Positions 45,677 to 54,022 of a DNA stretch of 64,000 nt are shown here, in pieces; position 1 is the stretch's first letter, and every line of letters starts with the position of its first letter. Origin of the DNA: Thermoflavifilum sp. (GTDB lineage Bacteria; Bacteroidota; Bacteroidia; Chitinophagales; Chitinophagaceae); the NCBI GenBank assembly GCA_023511875.1, contig JAIMAQ010000005.1, positions 62,001 to 126,000 of the forward strand. Reading direction: 5' to 3'. Made by a program: the position numbers and the translations under genes. The notes under the pieces are model-generated. The model was not told the origin of the DNA. It worked only from the letters and a program-made list of their open reading frames with translations, and did not search any database.

Positions 45677-46828
45677 TCATCGGTATAGGATAATGCGAAA
45701 AGTGCTACCCCGTCCAGGCTCAGACGATTTTAAAAGAAGTCGGCCATGGTGATAGCTTTCTACAATACGTTTAGCAAGAGATAATCCCAGTCCCCACCCT
45801 CTTTTTTTGGTAGTAAAGCCGGGTTTAAAGATTTTCTTTCTGAGGTATTTAGGAATACCTCGTCCACTATCGCTGATGTCGACCCATACCGTGCTACTGT
45901 GTTGTTGGATATCGATTTGGATAATACCCTGGCCTTCTGTAGCATCTAGCGCATTTTTCAATAAGTTTTCGATGACCCAGCTAAACAAAGTAGGTGAAAG
46001 CAGCATAATCAGGGAAGATTCTTCGTGAGTATGTAAACTGAATTGTATTTTTTGAGAAGCTCGTTTTTTGATGTATTGTACGACGTTCTGGATAAGGGCA
46101 ATCAAATCGGTTTCCACCAATTCGGGCTCGCTACCAATTTTAGAAAATCGCTCTGCAATCAAATTAAGTCGTTCCACGTCTTTTTGGATTTCGGCTGCTA
46201 AGCCAGCCTGGTTAGATTGTTCTTTTAGCATTTCCACCCAAGCTTGCAGAGAGGAGAGAGGGGTGCCCAGCTGGTGGGCCGTTTCCTTAGCCAGCCCCAC
46301 CCAAAGTTGATTTTGAATAGAGCGGTTGCTACTACTAATGGCCATAAACACAATCAGTAGAAACAAGGCGACGACGGTAAGCTGTACGTAAGGATAGTAG
46401 CGAATTTGTTTGAGTAAAAAGGAATCGCCATAATAAAAATAGTTTACTGCTTTTGGGTTAGTGGGATCGTAGTGTTCCAGAATGGGTGGATGTTGCGATT
46501 TGAAGAGCTGGAGTTGGTGGTACAAGTAATTGGGATCTTTAGCAAGGCGATTGGAATCGAGGTTTCGGGAGTCGATGATTTTGCCCGCACTGTTTACCGC
46601 GATTACGGGAATGGTGGTGTTGTTGGTGATGATTTTGAGTTCCAGGTTAACATTATCGGTTGGGGCAGCTTTTTGCAGTTGTTGATAGGCTTCAACCCAT
46701 TCTTCAATGCGTCGTTTTTCTTCTTCTTGCATGTGCCTCACCAGTTGATTGGTGTAAATAACGGTAGCGGCTACGATCAAAGTAGCCAATAAGAGTAAAA
46801 GATTACGCCAGCTGAAAATCCATCGCAT
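45677..46828 (-). CDS. membrane sensor histidine kinase
   Basis: Inner-membrane sensor kinase of 383 residues. Membrane helices lie at about residues 9-27 and 147-164, bracketing a periplasmic sensor region of about 120 residues without a recognised domain. The H box AKETAHQLGTPLSSLQAWVE has the phospho-acceptor His185; HQLGTPLSS is the variant H box common in Bacteroidota. The ATPase domain has the N box WVIENLLKNALDA, G1 DISDSGRGIP, and G2 GLGLSLAKRIVESYHHG. No response regulator gene is adjacent, so it is an orphan kinase; the LytTR regulator at 58523 is too far away to pair by position. The signal is unknown. Confidence 0.93.
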   Translation of the reverse strand: MRWIFSWRNLLLLLATLIVAATVIYTNQLVRHMQEEEKRRIEEWVEAYQQLQKAAPTDNVNLELKIITNNTTIPVIAVNSAGKIIDSRNLDSNRLAKDPNYLYHQLQLFKSQHPPILEHYDPTNPKAVNYFYYGDSFLLKQIRYYPYVQLTVVALFLLIVFMAISSSNRSIQNQLWVGLAKETAHQLGTPLSSLQAWVEMLKEQSNQAGLAAEIQKDVERLNLIAERFSKIGSEPELVETDLIALIQNVVQYIKKRASQKIQFSLHTHEESSLIMLLSPTLFSWVIENLLKNALDATEGQGIIQIDIQQHSSTVWVDISDSGRGIPKYLRKKIFKPGFTTKKRGWGLGLSLAKRIVESYHHGRLLLKSSEPGRGSTFRIILYR

Positions 46829-46844
46829 AGTGAAGGATAACCAT

Positions 46845-46852
46845 CAAAAATA
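46845..46852 (-). promoter_or_regulatory. -7 box of the histidine kinase gene
   Basis: The minus strand reads TATTTTTG, perfect TAnnTTTG, 16 bases before the kinase ATG. The implied leader is about 10 bases. Confidence 0.5.
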
Positions 46853-46906
46853 GCAAGATTTCTTTGTGGGATAGAAATTAGAGCATATTGCGAATAACAG
46901 AATCTC

Positions 46907-46914
46907 TATTTTTG
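46907..46914 (+). promoter_or_regulatory. -7 box of the second GT2 gene
   Basis: TATTTTTG, perfect TAnnTTTG, ends 14 bases before the TTG at 46929. With TTG at 46888-46890 and a 16-base spacer it makes a plausible promoter and supports a start close to 46929. Confidence 0.5.
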
Positions 46915-46928
46915 TTGCAAAACGCAGC

Positions 46929-48002
46929 TTGTTGTCGACTCAAGATCTACGATTCCCAGCAGTAGCAGTGGTGATATTGAGCTGGAACGGACGTCAGTTA
47001 CTGGCACGTTTCCTGCCATCGGTTTGTCGATCTACCTATCCTAATCTGCGTATTGTAGTAGCCGATAATGCTTCTACCGATGATACGATTGAGCTGCTGC
47101 GAGAAAAATTTCCTACGGTTGAATGCATTCAACTAGATCGCAACTATGGTTTTGCAGAGGGATATAATCGTGCACTTGGTCAGGTGGAGGCCGACTATTA
47201 TGTGTTGCTCAATCAAGATGTGGAAGTAGAGCCTGGATGGATTGAACCCATTATTGCTCTTATGGAGCAAAAGCCAGAGTTGGCTGCCTGCCAGCCCAAG
47301 TTGTTGGGTTATCATGAACGCACATATTTTGAGTATGCGGGAGCGGCCGGGGGCTGGCTGGATGCGTTAGGATATCCATTTTGTCGGGGCAGATTGTTTT
47401 ATACAGTTGAGCCAGATACCCATCAATACGATGATGAGGTGTATGTATTTTGGGCTTCGGGAGCGGCTTTGTTTGTCCGAGCCAATTTGTTTCATGAGGC
47501 AGGTGGGTTTTATGGTGATTTTTTCGCACACATGGAAGAGATTGACCTATGTTGGCGTTTACAACGAATGGGCTATCGCATAGGATATTGTGGGCATTCG
47601 GTGGTCTATCATTTGGGTGGGGGCAGCCTACCCCAGGGAAACCCACGAAAAACTTATTTGAATTATCGCAATAACCTGATCATGATGGCCCGTAATTTAA
47701 ACCGTGGCCAACGATGGCGCCGAATTCCTTTTCGTATGTTGCTCGATTTAGTATCCATCGTCTACGGTATATCGCATCGTACACCCCCGGAAATGTTTGC
47801 TATTCTTAAGGCACATCGAGATTTCATCAAATGGTATCGAAAAAATCGCCGGAGCCTGCCTCTTCAAACAGCTCCTCCAGAAAACCTTCAAGGATATTAT
47901 CCCGGCTCCGTGATATGGGAATATTTTGGTAAGAACAGAAAATTTTTTTCACAGCTTTCATGTAAATGCAAGCATATCATACTAAATTTGCCCATAAAAT
48001 AA
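46929..48002 (+). CDS. family 2 glycosyltransferase (rhamnosyltransferase-like)
   Basis: Soluble GT-A glycosyltransferase of 357 residues. The domain begins with VAVVILSWNGRQLLARFLPS and has RIVVADNASTDDTIELL, the catalytic-region YVLLNQDVEVEPGW (DVE in the DxD position), WASGAALFVRANLF, and HMEEIDLCWRLQRMGYRIGY. This is the pattern of WbbL/RfbN-like O-antigen or wall polysaccharide transferases. No ATG precedes the conserved domain; initiation seems to be at TTG 46929 or 46932, with a promoter box 14 bases upstream. Donor and acceptor are not predictable. A small membrane protein gene follows at its end. Confidence 0.9.
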   Translation: MLSTQDLRFPAVAVVILSWNGRQLLARFLPSVCRSTYPNLRIVVADNASTDDTIELLREKFPTVECIQLDRNYGFAEGYNRALGQVEADYYVLLNQDVEVEPGWIEPIIALMEQKPELAACQPKLLGYHERTYFEYAGAAGGWLDALGYPFCRGRLFYTVEPDTHQYDDEVYVFWASGAALFVRANLFHEAGGFYGDFFAHMEEIDLCWRLQRMGYRIGYCGHSVVYHLGGGSLPQGNPRKTYLNYRNNLIMMARNLNRGQRWRRIPFRMLLDLVSIVYGISHRTPPEMFAILKAHRDFIKWYRKNRRSLPLQTAPPENLQGYYPGSVIWEYFGKNRKFFSQLSCKCKHIILNLPIK

Positions 48003-48010
48003 TATGCGCA

Positions 48011-48220
48011 ATGGAACACGAAATGCAACCTGCTCGCCCCGATTATCGTGATATTCTTGCCAGTCGCACTTCTACTTCAAGGTTTATCTTTTATCTCTAT
48101 ATAGCCGTTGCTATAGCCTTTTTCTTGGGCATGTGTTATGGGTTGTATGTCCATCGTTACAAGGGCAAACCCAATGTTGAAATTCCTTCCAGCACACTAT
48201 ACAATCCTACCTACAAATAA
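48011..48220 (+). CDS. small single-span membrane protein
   Basis: A 69-residue protein from the ATG at 48011 (MEHEMQPARPDYRDIL): a polar N-terminus, one hydrophobic helix (FIFYLYIAVAIAFFLGMCYGL, in part), and a basic then polar tail (HRYKGKPN). The frame is open further upstream to 47966, overlapping the GT2 gene. No family is recognised. Its position 8 bases after the glycosyltransferase gene suggests co-expression. Its tail composition fits an inner-membrane protein with the positive side in the cytoplasm. Confidence 0.65.
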   Translation: MEHEMQPARPDYRDILASRTSTSRFIFYLYIAVAIAFFLGMCYGLYVHRYKGKPNVEIPSSTLYNPTYK

Positions 48221-48264
48221 GTGGTTGATATGAAATGGATAACAGTGAATGTGGGTTGCCTGCT

Positions 48265-48393
48265 TCAAACTTGAGAACGAGAGCGCAAAGAGTATACGAT
48301 TACGGCTATCAAAATCAAAAGCAAGATAAAGCTGAGGATTTTGGTGATGATGTCTAGATGATTAGGAGGTCCTTGATCCCTGAGGTTTCTCAC
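48265..48393 (-). CDS. candidate 42-residue membrane peptide
   Basis: A minus-strand frame from a GTG at 48391-48393 to the TGA at 48265-48267. The product opens MRNLRDQGPPNHLDIITKIL, continues with a strongly hydrophobic helix (SFILLLILIAVIVYSL) and ends in a basic RSRSQV. This is a coherent single-span small protein. A stop codon lies nine codons upstream of the GTG and there is no ATG, so GTG is the only standard start. It lies downstream of dapD on the same strand and has no promoter that I can see. No family is recognised. Confidence 0.42.
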   Translation of the reverse strand: MRNLRDQGPPNHLDIITKILSFILLLILIAVIVYSLRSRSQV

Positions 48394-48441
48394 AGGTAAA
48401 GGCTTTCTACAAAATTACAGTACATTTTGGGCTAGAAATTT

Positions 48442-48460
48442 CAAAACAATTATTGTTTTG
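48442..48460. repeat. 19-bp near-perfect palindrome
   Basis: CAAAACAAT and ATTGTTTTG around one central T. It lies between the small peptide gene and the dapD 3' repeats; it could be an operator or a weak terminator-like structure. Confidence 0.5.
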
Positions 48461-48470
48461 TTAATGTATT

Positions 48471-48518
48471 TGGATCATACAGATATTGGATCTTACAGAT
48501 ATTGGATCATACAGATAT
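48471..48518. repeat. three tandem 16-bp repeats over the dapD stop codon
   Basis: Units TGGATCATACAGATAT, TGGATCTTACAGATAT and TGGATCATACAGATAT at 48471-48486, 48487-48502 and 48503-48518. The middle unit differs by one base. The third unit contains the last codons and TGA stop of dapD (minus strand), so the 3' end of the gene appears to have been copied outwards by slippage. Confidence 0.9.
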
Positions 48519-49358
48519 TTGAAAATCGCGTAGGGTTTGGTTTAAGCTGGTTTTTAAGTCGGTCGATGGCTTTCGTTGGCCAATAATCAATGCACAGTTG
48601 ACCTGATAATTTCCTGCTGGAAATGTTTTGGTATAACTTCCAGGAACCACCACACTACGTGCGGGTACGCGGCCACGATATTCTACGGGTTCTGCACCTG
48701 TAACATCAATGATACGGGTAGATTGTGTGAGCACCACATTTGCACCCAATACGGCTTCACGTTCCACCACTACTCCTTCGACGATAATACAACGTGAACC
48801 GATAAAACATCCATCTTCAATGATTACAGGAGAAGCCTGAATTGGTTCTAATACGCCACCAATGCCCACACCTCCACTCAGGTGTACTTGCTTCCCAATC
48901 TGGGCACAAGAGCCTACGGTAGCCCAGGTGTCGACCATTGTTCCATCATCTACATAAGCTCCAATATTCACGTAAGAAGGCATGAGCACAACTTGCTTGC
49001 CCAGATACGCTCCGTAACGAGCAGTAGCGGGTGGTACAGCCCGTACACCGAGGGCAGCAAAATTGCGTTTCAACGGAATTTTATCGTAAAATTCAAATGG
49101 TGGTAATTCCATGAGCTGCATTTGCCTAATGCTGAAATACAACAGTATTGCTTGCTTGATCCATTCGTGGGTTACCCATCCATGTGCTTCTCGACTGGCT
49201 ACTCTAAGCTCGCCTCGGTCGAGCATGGCAATTACCTCTTCAATGGCTTGTGCGTAAGTTTTTTCTTGTATCAATTCTCGATGTTGCCAAGCCTCTGCTA
49301 TGCGTGTGGCCAATTCCATGGCAGAAATTTTCGCAAACATACAATCAATCCATTGCAT
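48507..49358 (-). CDS. dapD: tetrahydrodipicolinate N-succinyltransferase
   Basis: Succinylates 2,3,4,5-tetrahydrodipicolinate in the succinylase branch of diaminopimelate and lysine synthesis. It has up to 283 residues; starts at 49358, 49340 (MFAKISAMEL) or 49319 are possible, and the family normally begins near the last two. The left-handed beta-helix hexapeptide repeats are plain: VVLMPSYVNIGAYVDDGTMV, TWATVGSCAQIGKQVHLSGG, and VIIEDGCFIGSRCIIVEGVV. The C-terminal VPGSYTKTFPAGNYQVNCAL is typical of DapD. The stop codon lies within a 16-bp tandem repeat. Confidence 0.95.
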   Translation of the reverse strand: MQWIDCMFAKISAMELATRIAEAWQHRELIQEKTYAQAIEEVIAMLDRGELRVASREAHGWVTHEWIKQAILLYFSIRQMQLMELPPFEFYDKIPLKRNFAALGVRAVPPATARYGAYLGKQVVLMPSYVNIGAYVDDGTMVDTWATVGSCAQIGKQVHLSGGVGIGGVLEPIQASPVIIEDGCFIGSRCIIVEGVVVEREAVLGANVVLTQSTRIIDVTGAEPVEYRGRVPARSVVVPGSYTKTFPAGNYQVNCALIIGQRKPSTDLKTSLNQTLRDFQISV

Positions 49359-49413
49359 TTCAACAGTGTGCTATTGTGCTAGCATTTCGGGCTTTGTGTT
49401 AGTTTTGCTGGTA

Positions 49414-50409
49414 GTGAAGACCTGCCTCATTATCCAAACAGCTTTTATCGGAGATGTGGTGCTAGCCACGGCTCTCATTGAAGAGCTTCACCAAGCACAC
49501 CCCGACTGGCAAATCGATTTTTTACTCAACCAGAAATGCCAATCTATTTTAGAGGCTCACCCTTATATCCGAAAATTGTGGATCTGGGATAAGCAACATC
49601 AGAAATATGCGCATTTGTGGAAACTTTTACGACAGATTCGTCGCCAGCATTACGATGTAGTGATCAACGTACAGCGTTTTTTTTCTACCGGATTACTCAC
49701 GGCTTTTTCTGGAGCGACTTATACAGTGGGTTTTGATAAAAATCCATGGAGTTTTCGCTTCAACCGAGTGGTGAAGCATGAGATGCGAGCCGGATTGCAT
49801 GAAATCGATAGAAACCATGCTTTAATAGCTGAATTAACAGGCTATCCAAAAGCATTTAAGCCTAAATTATATGTTGGCGAACAGGTAAAGCTACGCATAT
49901 CGCATTGGCAACAATTACAACCGTATGTGTGTATAGCACCTGCATCAGTTTGGTTTACCAAGCAATGGCCACGCGAAAAATGGCTAGAGCTCATTCACCA
50001 GTTGCCCACCACCTGGCATATATTTTTGCTGGGCAGCGTTGCCGATCGTTTATTGACTGAATGGTTATGTGCGCATAGCCATCATAAGCAACTACATAAT
50101 CTAGCGGGTGAGCTAGATTTATTGGAATCGGCTGCCCTCATGGCCAGTGCTCGCATGAATTTTGTAAACGATTCGGCACCTTTACATTTGGCTTCAGCCA
50201 TGAATGCGCCTACAGCAGCTATTTTTTGCTCTACTGTTCCCGCCTTTGGCTATGGCCCGCTAGCCGATGTGAGCTATGTGATCGAAACGGCAGAGCAGCT
50301 TTCTTGCAGGCCATGCGGGTTGCATGGGAGAAAAGCATGTCCACAAAAACATTTTCGTTGTGCATGGGGAATACCCGTAGAAGCATTGTTAAAAACACTG
50401 GGGCTATGA
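49414..50409 (+). CDS. heptosyltransferase (GT9), LPS core type
   Basis: Inner-membrane-associated glycosyltransferase of family 9, similar to WaaF/WaaC, which add heptose to the LPS inner core. From the GTG at 49414 (read as MKTCLIIQTAFIGDVVLATA) it has 331 residues. Features are the N-terminal IGDVVLATALIEELHQAHP, YDVVINVQRFFSTGLLTAFSG, and the donor-binding half with KQWPREKWLELIHQL, HIFLLGSVADR, and FVNDSAPLHLASAMNAPTAAIF, the GT9 signature. The frame is open to 49300, but that would run into dapD's divergent start; the GTG matches where family members begin. Its stop overlaps the next start (ATGA). Confidence 0.9.
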   Translation: MKTCLIIQTAFIGDVVLATALIEELHQAHPDWQIDFLLNQKCQSILEAHPYIRKLWIWDKQHQKYAHLWKLLRQIRRQHYDVVINVQRFFSTGLLTAFSGATYTVGFDKNPWSFRFNRVVKHEMRAGLHEIDRNHALIAELTGYPKAFKPKLYVGEQVKLRISHWQQLQPYVCIAPASVWFTKQWPREKWLELIHQLPTTWHIFLLGSVADRLLTEWLCAHSHHKQLHNLAGELDLLESAALMASARMNFVNDSAPLHLASAMNAPTAAIFCSTVPAFGYGPLADVSYVIETAEQLSCRPCGLHGRKACPQKHFRCAWGIPVEALLKTLGL

Positions 50410-50990
50410 AAAATGAACAACCGTTATTTCTTGAGGATGTCGAAGCTTGTTTGCAAGTCTTGCGGCGAGGAGGCATTATTTTATACCCAACAGATACTAT
50501 TTGGGGAATAGGTTGTGATGCCACGTTGGCTGACGCGGTCCAACGAATTTATATGCTCAAACAACGTCCCGCTAGCAAAAGCATGATCATTTTGCTAGCT
50601 GATGAACGCGATATCTTGCAATATGTAGCCGATCCACATCCTCATATTTTCGATTACTTGAAAACAACAGATCGCCCAACCACGGTTATTTATGAACATG
50701 CTTTACATTTACCCGAGAACCTGATCAATGAAGATGGCAGCATAGCCATTCGCATAGTGAAAGAACCATTTTGTAAAACGTTGATTAAACGATTGCGGAA
50801 ACCATTGGTATCTACTTCAGCCAATGTGAGTGGTGCTCCTTCTCCAGCCCATTTTCATGAGGTGTCTGATGTGATTAAGCAGGGTGTAGACTATGTGGTG
50901 CGTTATCGGCAGGATGATTTCTCTCCGTCTCGGCCTTCTCGCATCGTCAAATTTACTACCGATGGGCAGATGATAGTGATTCGCCCATGA
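50406..50990 (+). CDS. Sua5/YciO/YrdC family protein (threonylcarbamoyl-AMP synthase)
   Basis: Probable L-threonylcarbamoyladenylate synthase, making the precursor for t6A37 of ANN-decoding tRNAs. From the ATG at 50406, which overlaps the previous stop by four bases, it has 194 residues, the usual YrdC-domain size. The fold signatures are GGIILYPTDTIWGIGCDA, YMLKQRPASKSMIILLAD, RPTTVIYEHA, GSIAIRIVKEPFCKTL and PLVSTSANVSGAPSP. It lacks the C-terminal Sua5 extension. Whether it is TsaC or a YciO-like paralogue cannot be decided from this sequence alone. Confidence 0.9.
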   Translation: MKNEQPLFLEDVEACLQVLRRGGIILYPTDTIWGIGCDATLADAVQRIYMLKQRPASKSMIILLADERDILQYVADPHPHIFDYLKTTDRPTTVIYEHALHLPENLINEDGSIAIRIVKEPFCKTLIKRLRKPLVSTSANVSGAPSPAHFHEVSDVIKQGVDYVVRYRQDDFSPSRPSRIVKFTTDGQMIVIRP

Positions 50991-51007
50991 AAGGGCGGAG
51001 AAATGGC

Positions 51008-51015
51008 TAATTTTG
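51008..51015 (+). promoter_or_regulatory. -7 box of the CCA-adding enzyme gene
   Basis: TAATTTTG, perfect TAnnTTTG, 49 bases before the ATG at 51065. A short CGCCC/GGGCG hairpin (50982-50997) over the stop of the preceding gene lacks a T-run. Confidence 0.45.
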
Positions 51016-51064
51016 CTCTCCCTTGGCTGGTTGATACCACCATGTTTCCAATGACCCGTAAGGT

Positions 51065-52513
51065 ATGGCTGTTACTATTCAGATTAAACACTGGCCGATT
51101 CCGCTCAATGAGCAAGAGCGTATTATTTTTCAAGCTGTAGCGCATGCCGCTGCAAAAATGGGAGTGAAAGCTTATGCTATTGGTGGTTTTGTACGCGACA
51201 AACTGCTTGGCCGTCCCGTCAAAGAAATAGATTTCGTGTGTGTGGGCGATAGTATTGCTCTAGCAAGAGCTGCAGCTAAATGCTTGCCTGGAAAAACCTC
51301 TTTGGTACAGGTGTTTAAACGTTTTGGTACTGCGCATTTCGTTTGGCAAGATTATTCAATAGAATTCGTTACGGCTCGTCGGGAAAGCTATCATCCCGAT
51401 TCCAGGAATCCGGATGTGGAACCCGCCAGCCTGGAAGAAGATTTGTTGCGACGTGATTTTACGATCAATACATTGGCCATCTCTTTGCAAGAATCAAGTT
51501 TTGACCAGCTCTTAGATGCTTTTGAAGGATTAGAAGATTTGCGGCAAAAACGCATTCGCACTCCTGCCGATCCGATAATTACGTTTCGGGATGATCCGCT
51601 CCGCATGATGCGCGCGATTCGGTTTGCCACGCAGCTGCATTTTCATCTGGCACCCGAATTGGTAGAAGCTATTTCTCAAGAAGCCCCACGCATTCAGATT
51701 GTGTCGCAAGAACGTATTACCGATGAGCTCAATAAAATACTGATGGCCCAAAAGCCCTCTATTGGCTTTGAATGGCTTTTCAAAACGGGCTTGCTACAGC
51801 TTATCTTTCCACAAATGGTAGCACTGGCAGGCGTAGAAATGATCGATGGTAAGGGGCACAAAGATAATTTTTATCACACCCTTCAGGTTGTAGACAATGT
51901 AGCGGCTAGAAGCGATAAACTTTGGTTACGATGGGCAGCTTTGTTACACGATATTGGTAAGCCGGCTACTAAGCGCTTTGATCCACAACAAGGCTGGACT
52001 TTTCATGGTCATGAGGTAGTGGGGGCACGCATGGTACCGAAAATTTTTGCTCAGCTCAAGTTGCCCACCCATCAGCCAATGGAATATGTGAAAAAGCTAG
52101 TATTGTTGCATTTGCGCCCAATAAGTTTAACCAAAGAAAATATCACCGATTCTGCTATTCGCCGTTTACTCTTTGAAGCGGGCGATGATTTGGAAGATTT
52201 GATGTTACTCTGTGAGGCCGATATCACTTCACGCAATCCCCAAAAAGTCAAGCGCTATTTACAAAACTTTGCCCTGGTGCGTAAGCGCTTGCAGGAGGTG
52301 GAAGAAAAAGATCGTATTCGCAATTGGCAACCGCCTATCACAGGCGAAATGATCATGGAACGCTTTAAACTTCCCCCATGTAAACTGGTGGGCGACATCA
52401 AAAATGCTATCCGCGAAGCCATACTCGATGGAAAAATCGGAAACAATTTTGAAGAAGCCTGGGAATACATGATTCAAGTGGCACGTGAATTACAAGTGCC
52501 AAATGTTGACTAA
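51065..52513 (+). CDS. cca: CCA-adding tRNA nucleotidyltransferase with HD domain
   Basis: Adds or repairs the 3' CCA of tRNAs; required here, since the tRNA-Leu gene in this window does not encode CCA. It has 482 residues. The class II nucleotidyltransferase head has AIGGFVRDKLLGRPVKEIDF, in which Glu54 stands where a DxD Asp is usual. RRDFTINTLAI and RTPADPIITFRDDPLRMMRAIRF follow. A C-terminal HD phosphohydrolase domain (LLHDIGKPATKR then FHGHEVVGARM) and a helical tail complete it. Assignment as CCA-adding rather than poly(A) polymerase rests on the overall Bacteroidota pattern. Confidence 0.92.
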   Translation: MAVTIQIKHWPIPLNEQERIIFQAVAHAAAKMGVKAYAIGGFVRDKLLGRPVKEIDFVCVGDSIALARAAAKCLPGKTSLVQVFKRFGTAHFVWQDYSIEFVTARRESYHPDSRNPDVEPASLEEDLLRRDFTINTLAISLQESSFDQLLDAFEGLEDLRQKRIRTPADPIITFRDDPLRMMRAIRFATQLHFHLAPELVEAISQEAPRIQIVSQERITDELNKILMAQKPSIGFEWLFKTGLLQLIFPQMVALAGVEMIDGKGHKDNFYHTLQVVDNVAARSDKLWLRWAALLHDIGKPATKRFDPQQGWTFHGHEVVGARMVPKIFAQLKLPTHQPMEYVKKLVLLHLRPISLTKENITDSAIRRLLFEAGDDLEDLMLLCEADITSRNPQKVKRYLQNFALVRKRLQEVEEKDRIRNWQPPITGEMIMERFKLPPCKLVGDIKNAIREAILDGKIGNNFEEAWEYMIQVARELQVPNVD

Positions 52514-52551
52514 ATTGCAATAGTTTGTTGGTTGATTAAATAAAGGGTTAT

Positions 52552-53103
52552 ATGGCTGTTTTTCGTTTTCGGGTATACTGGGAAGAAGATGATAGCGTGT
52601 ATCGAGATTTGCTGATCAGATCTGACCAGACTTTTGCCGACTTGCATAAAGCTATTTTAACGGCTTTTGAATTTGACCAGTTGCATGATGCCGTTTTTTA
52701 TCGAAGCAATGATAATTGGCAGCGAGGCAGAGAAATTGTGCTCAAAAAAGAAGATCGACCCTATACAGTGGAGCCTTTGTTGATGAATGAAACACCTATC
52801 GGAGCTGCCGTGCACAATACCAACCAGAAATTTGTGTATGTATATGATTTTCAGAAAAACTGGACATTTTTGGTAGAGTTGATACAGGTGATGAATGAAG
52901 AAAATAAAAAGCTTAGTTATCCCTATTGTACCCGTAAGGAAGGACTGGCTCCCAGTCAATATACCAACAAACTTCCTGGCAACGATAAGCTGCTCGAAAT
53001 AGAAGAAAAATATGATTTGGGTGCAGATGATTTTTCTCCAGACGGCTTTGGTGAAGAGGGAGGCACCCGTGAGGATCTAGCCGATGATGAAGAAACATTC
53101 TGA
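52552..53103 (+). CDS. pRiA4b ORF-3-like protein
   Basis: Member of the family named after ORF-3 of the plasmid pRiA4b (also found near IS1096 TnpR), 183 residues, function unknown. The conserved opening FRFRVYWEEDDSVYRDLLIR, the helix TFADLHKAILTAFEFD, and HDAVFYRSNDNW plus YVYDFQKNWTFLVEL are typical. The C-terminus is acidic and low-complexity (DLADDEETF). Despite the plasmid-derived name it sits in a stable chromosomal setting, between cca and miaA. Its last 20 bases overlap the miaA start, which implies coupled translation. Confidence 0.88.
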   Translation: MAVFRFRVYWEEDDSVYRDLLIRSDQTFADLHKAILTAFEFDQLHDAVFYRSNDNWQRGREIVLKKEDRPYTVEPLLMNETPIGAAVHNTNQKFVYVYDFQKNWTFLVELIQVMNEENKKLSYPYCTRKEGLAPSQYTNKLPGNDKLLEIEEKYDLGADDFSPDGFGEEGGTREDLADDEETF

Positions 53104-54022
53104 ACAATCCTATCCCCTCGTTATTGTTATTGTAGGCCCTACCGCTTCAGGGAAAACCGCCCTGGCACTAGCACTAGCTCGCCATTTTCATACTTCCATC
53201 ATTTCGGCTGATTCACGGCAATGTTATCAGGAGCTCAACATTGGCACGGCCAAGCCTACGCCAAGCGAATTGGCCGAGATCAAGCATTATTTTATTAACT
53301 CCCACACTATCCAAGAAACCGTTAATGCTGCCCTGTTTGAGCAATTGGCGTTACAATATGCTGCCGAAATTTTTCAAGACCATCGAGTGGCTATTGTGTG
53401 CGGAGGTACGGGTTTATATATCAAAGCTTTTTGTGAAGGACTCGATCAAATTCCCACCATACCAGCCGATCTGAGAAAACAGCTTCGGGAACAGTATGCA
53501 AAAAAAGGTTTGGCTTGGCTGCAGGAAGAGGTTCGCCAAAAAGATCCTGAATTTTATGGTCGGGCCGATATTCGAAATCCGCATCGGTTGCTGCGTGCTT
53601 TAGAAGTATATGAAGCTACAGGCCAGTCGATCTTGCATTTCCATCGAAAAACTCCTCATCAGCGTCTGTTCCGTGTATGTAAAGTGGGGATTCAGCCTCC
53701 CCGCAAACAGCTGCATGCGCAGATAGCACAACGCGTAAAACAAATGGTAGCGCAAGGCCTGTTTGAGGAAGCACAAGCGTTATGGGATTTTCGTCAACAT
53801 CCAGCACTACAAACCGTTGGTTACCAGGAAATTTTTTCTTGGATGGAAGGAAAAATTTCTCGTCAACAAGCAATCGAACAGATTATCGTGCATACTCGGC
53901 AATATGCCCGCCGCCAGATCACTTGGTTTAGACGCGATTCCCAGATACATTGGTTGGCTGCCCCTGATCTCACAACCGCCTTACAACTCATTCAGCAGCA
54001 ATGCTCAGATCTTCCAACCTAA
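53084..54022 (+). CDS. miaA: tRNA dimethylallyltransferase MiaA
   Basis: Adds dimethylallyl to A37 of tRNAs reading UNN codons. It has 312 residues. The P-loop VGPTASGKTALALALA is at about residues 18-33. The substrate-binding ISADSRQCYQELNIGTAKP, VCGGTGLYIKAFCEGLD, RNPHRLLRALEVYEATGQS, and the C-terminal TVGYQEIFSW and TRQYARRQITWFRRD are all conserved. It overlaps the preceding gene by 20 bases and, at its 3' end, overlaps the convergent outer-membrane protein gene by 18. Confidence 0.96.
   Translation: MMKKHSEQSYPLVIVIVGPTASGKTALALALARHFHTSIISADSRQCYQELNIGTAKPTPSELAEIKHYFINSHTIQETVNAALFEQLALQYAAEIFQDHRVAIVCGGTGLYIKAFCEGLDQIPTIPADLRKQLREQYAKKGLAWLQEEVRQKDPEFYGRADIRNPHRLLRALEVYEATGQSILHFHRKTPHQRLFRVCKVGIQPPRKQLHAQIAQRVKQMVAQGLFEEAQALWDFRQHPALQTVGYQEIFSWMEGKISRQQAIEQIIVHTRQYARRQITWFRRDSQIHWLAAPDLTTALQLIQQQCSDLPT

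Noticed and set aside
48471-48518. Possible CRISPR-like array
   Set aside because: Units of 16 bases are directly adjacent with no spacers, which marks a simple tandem repeat.
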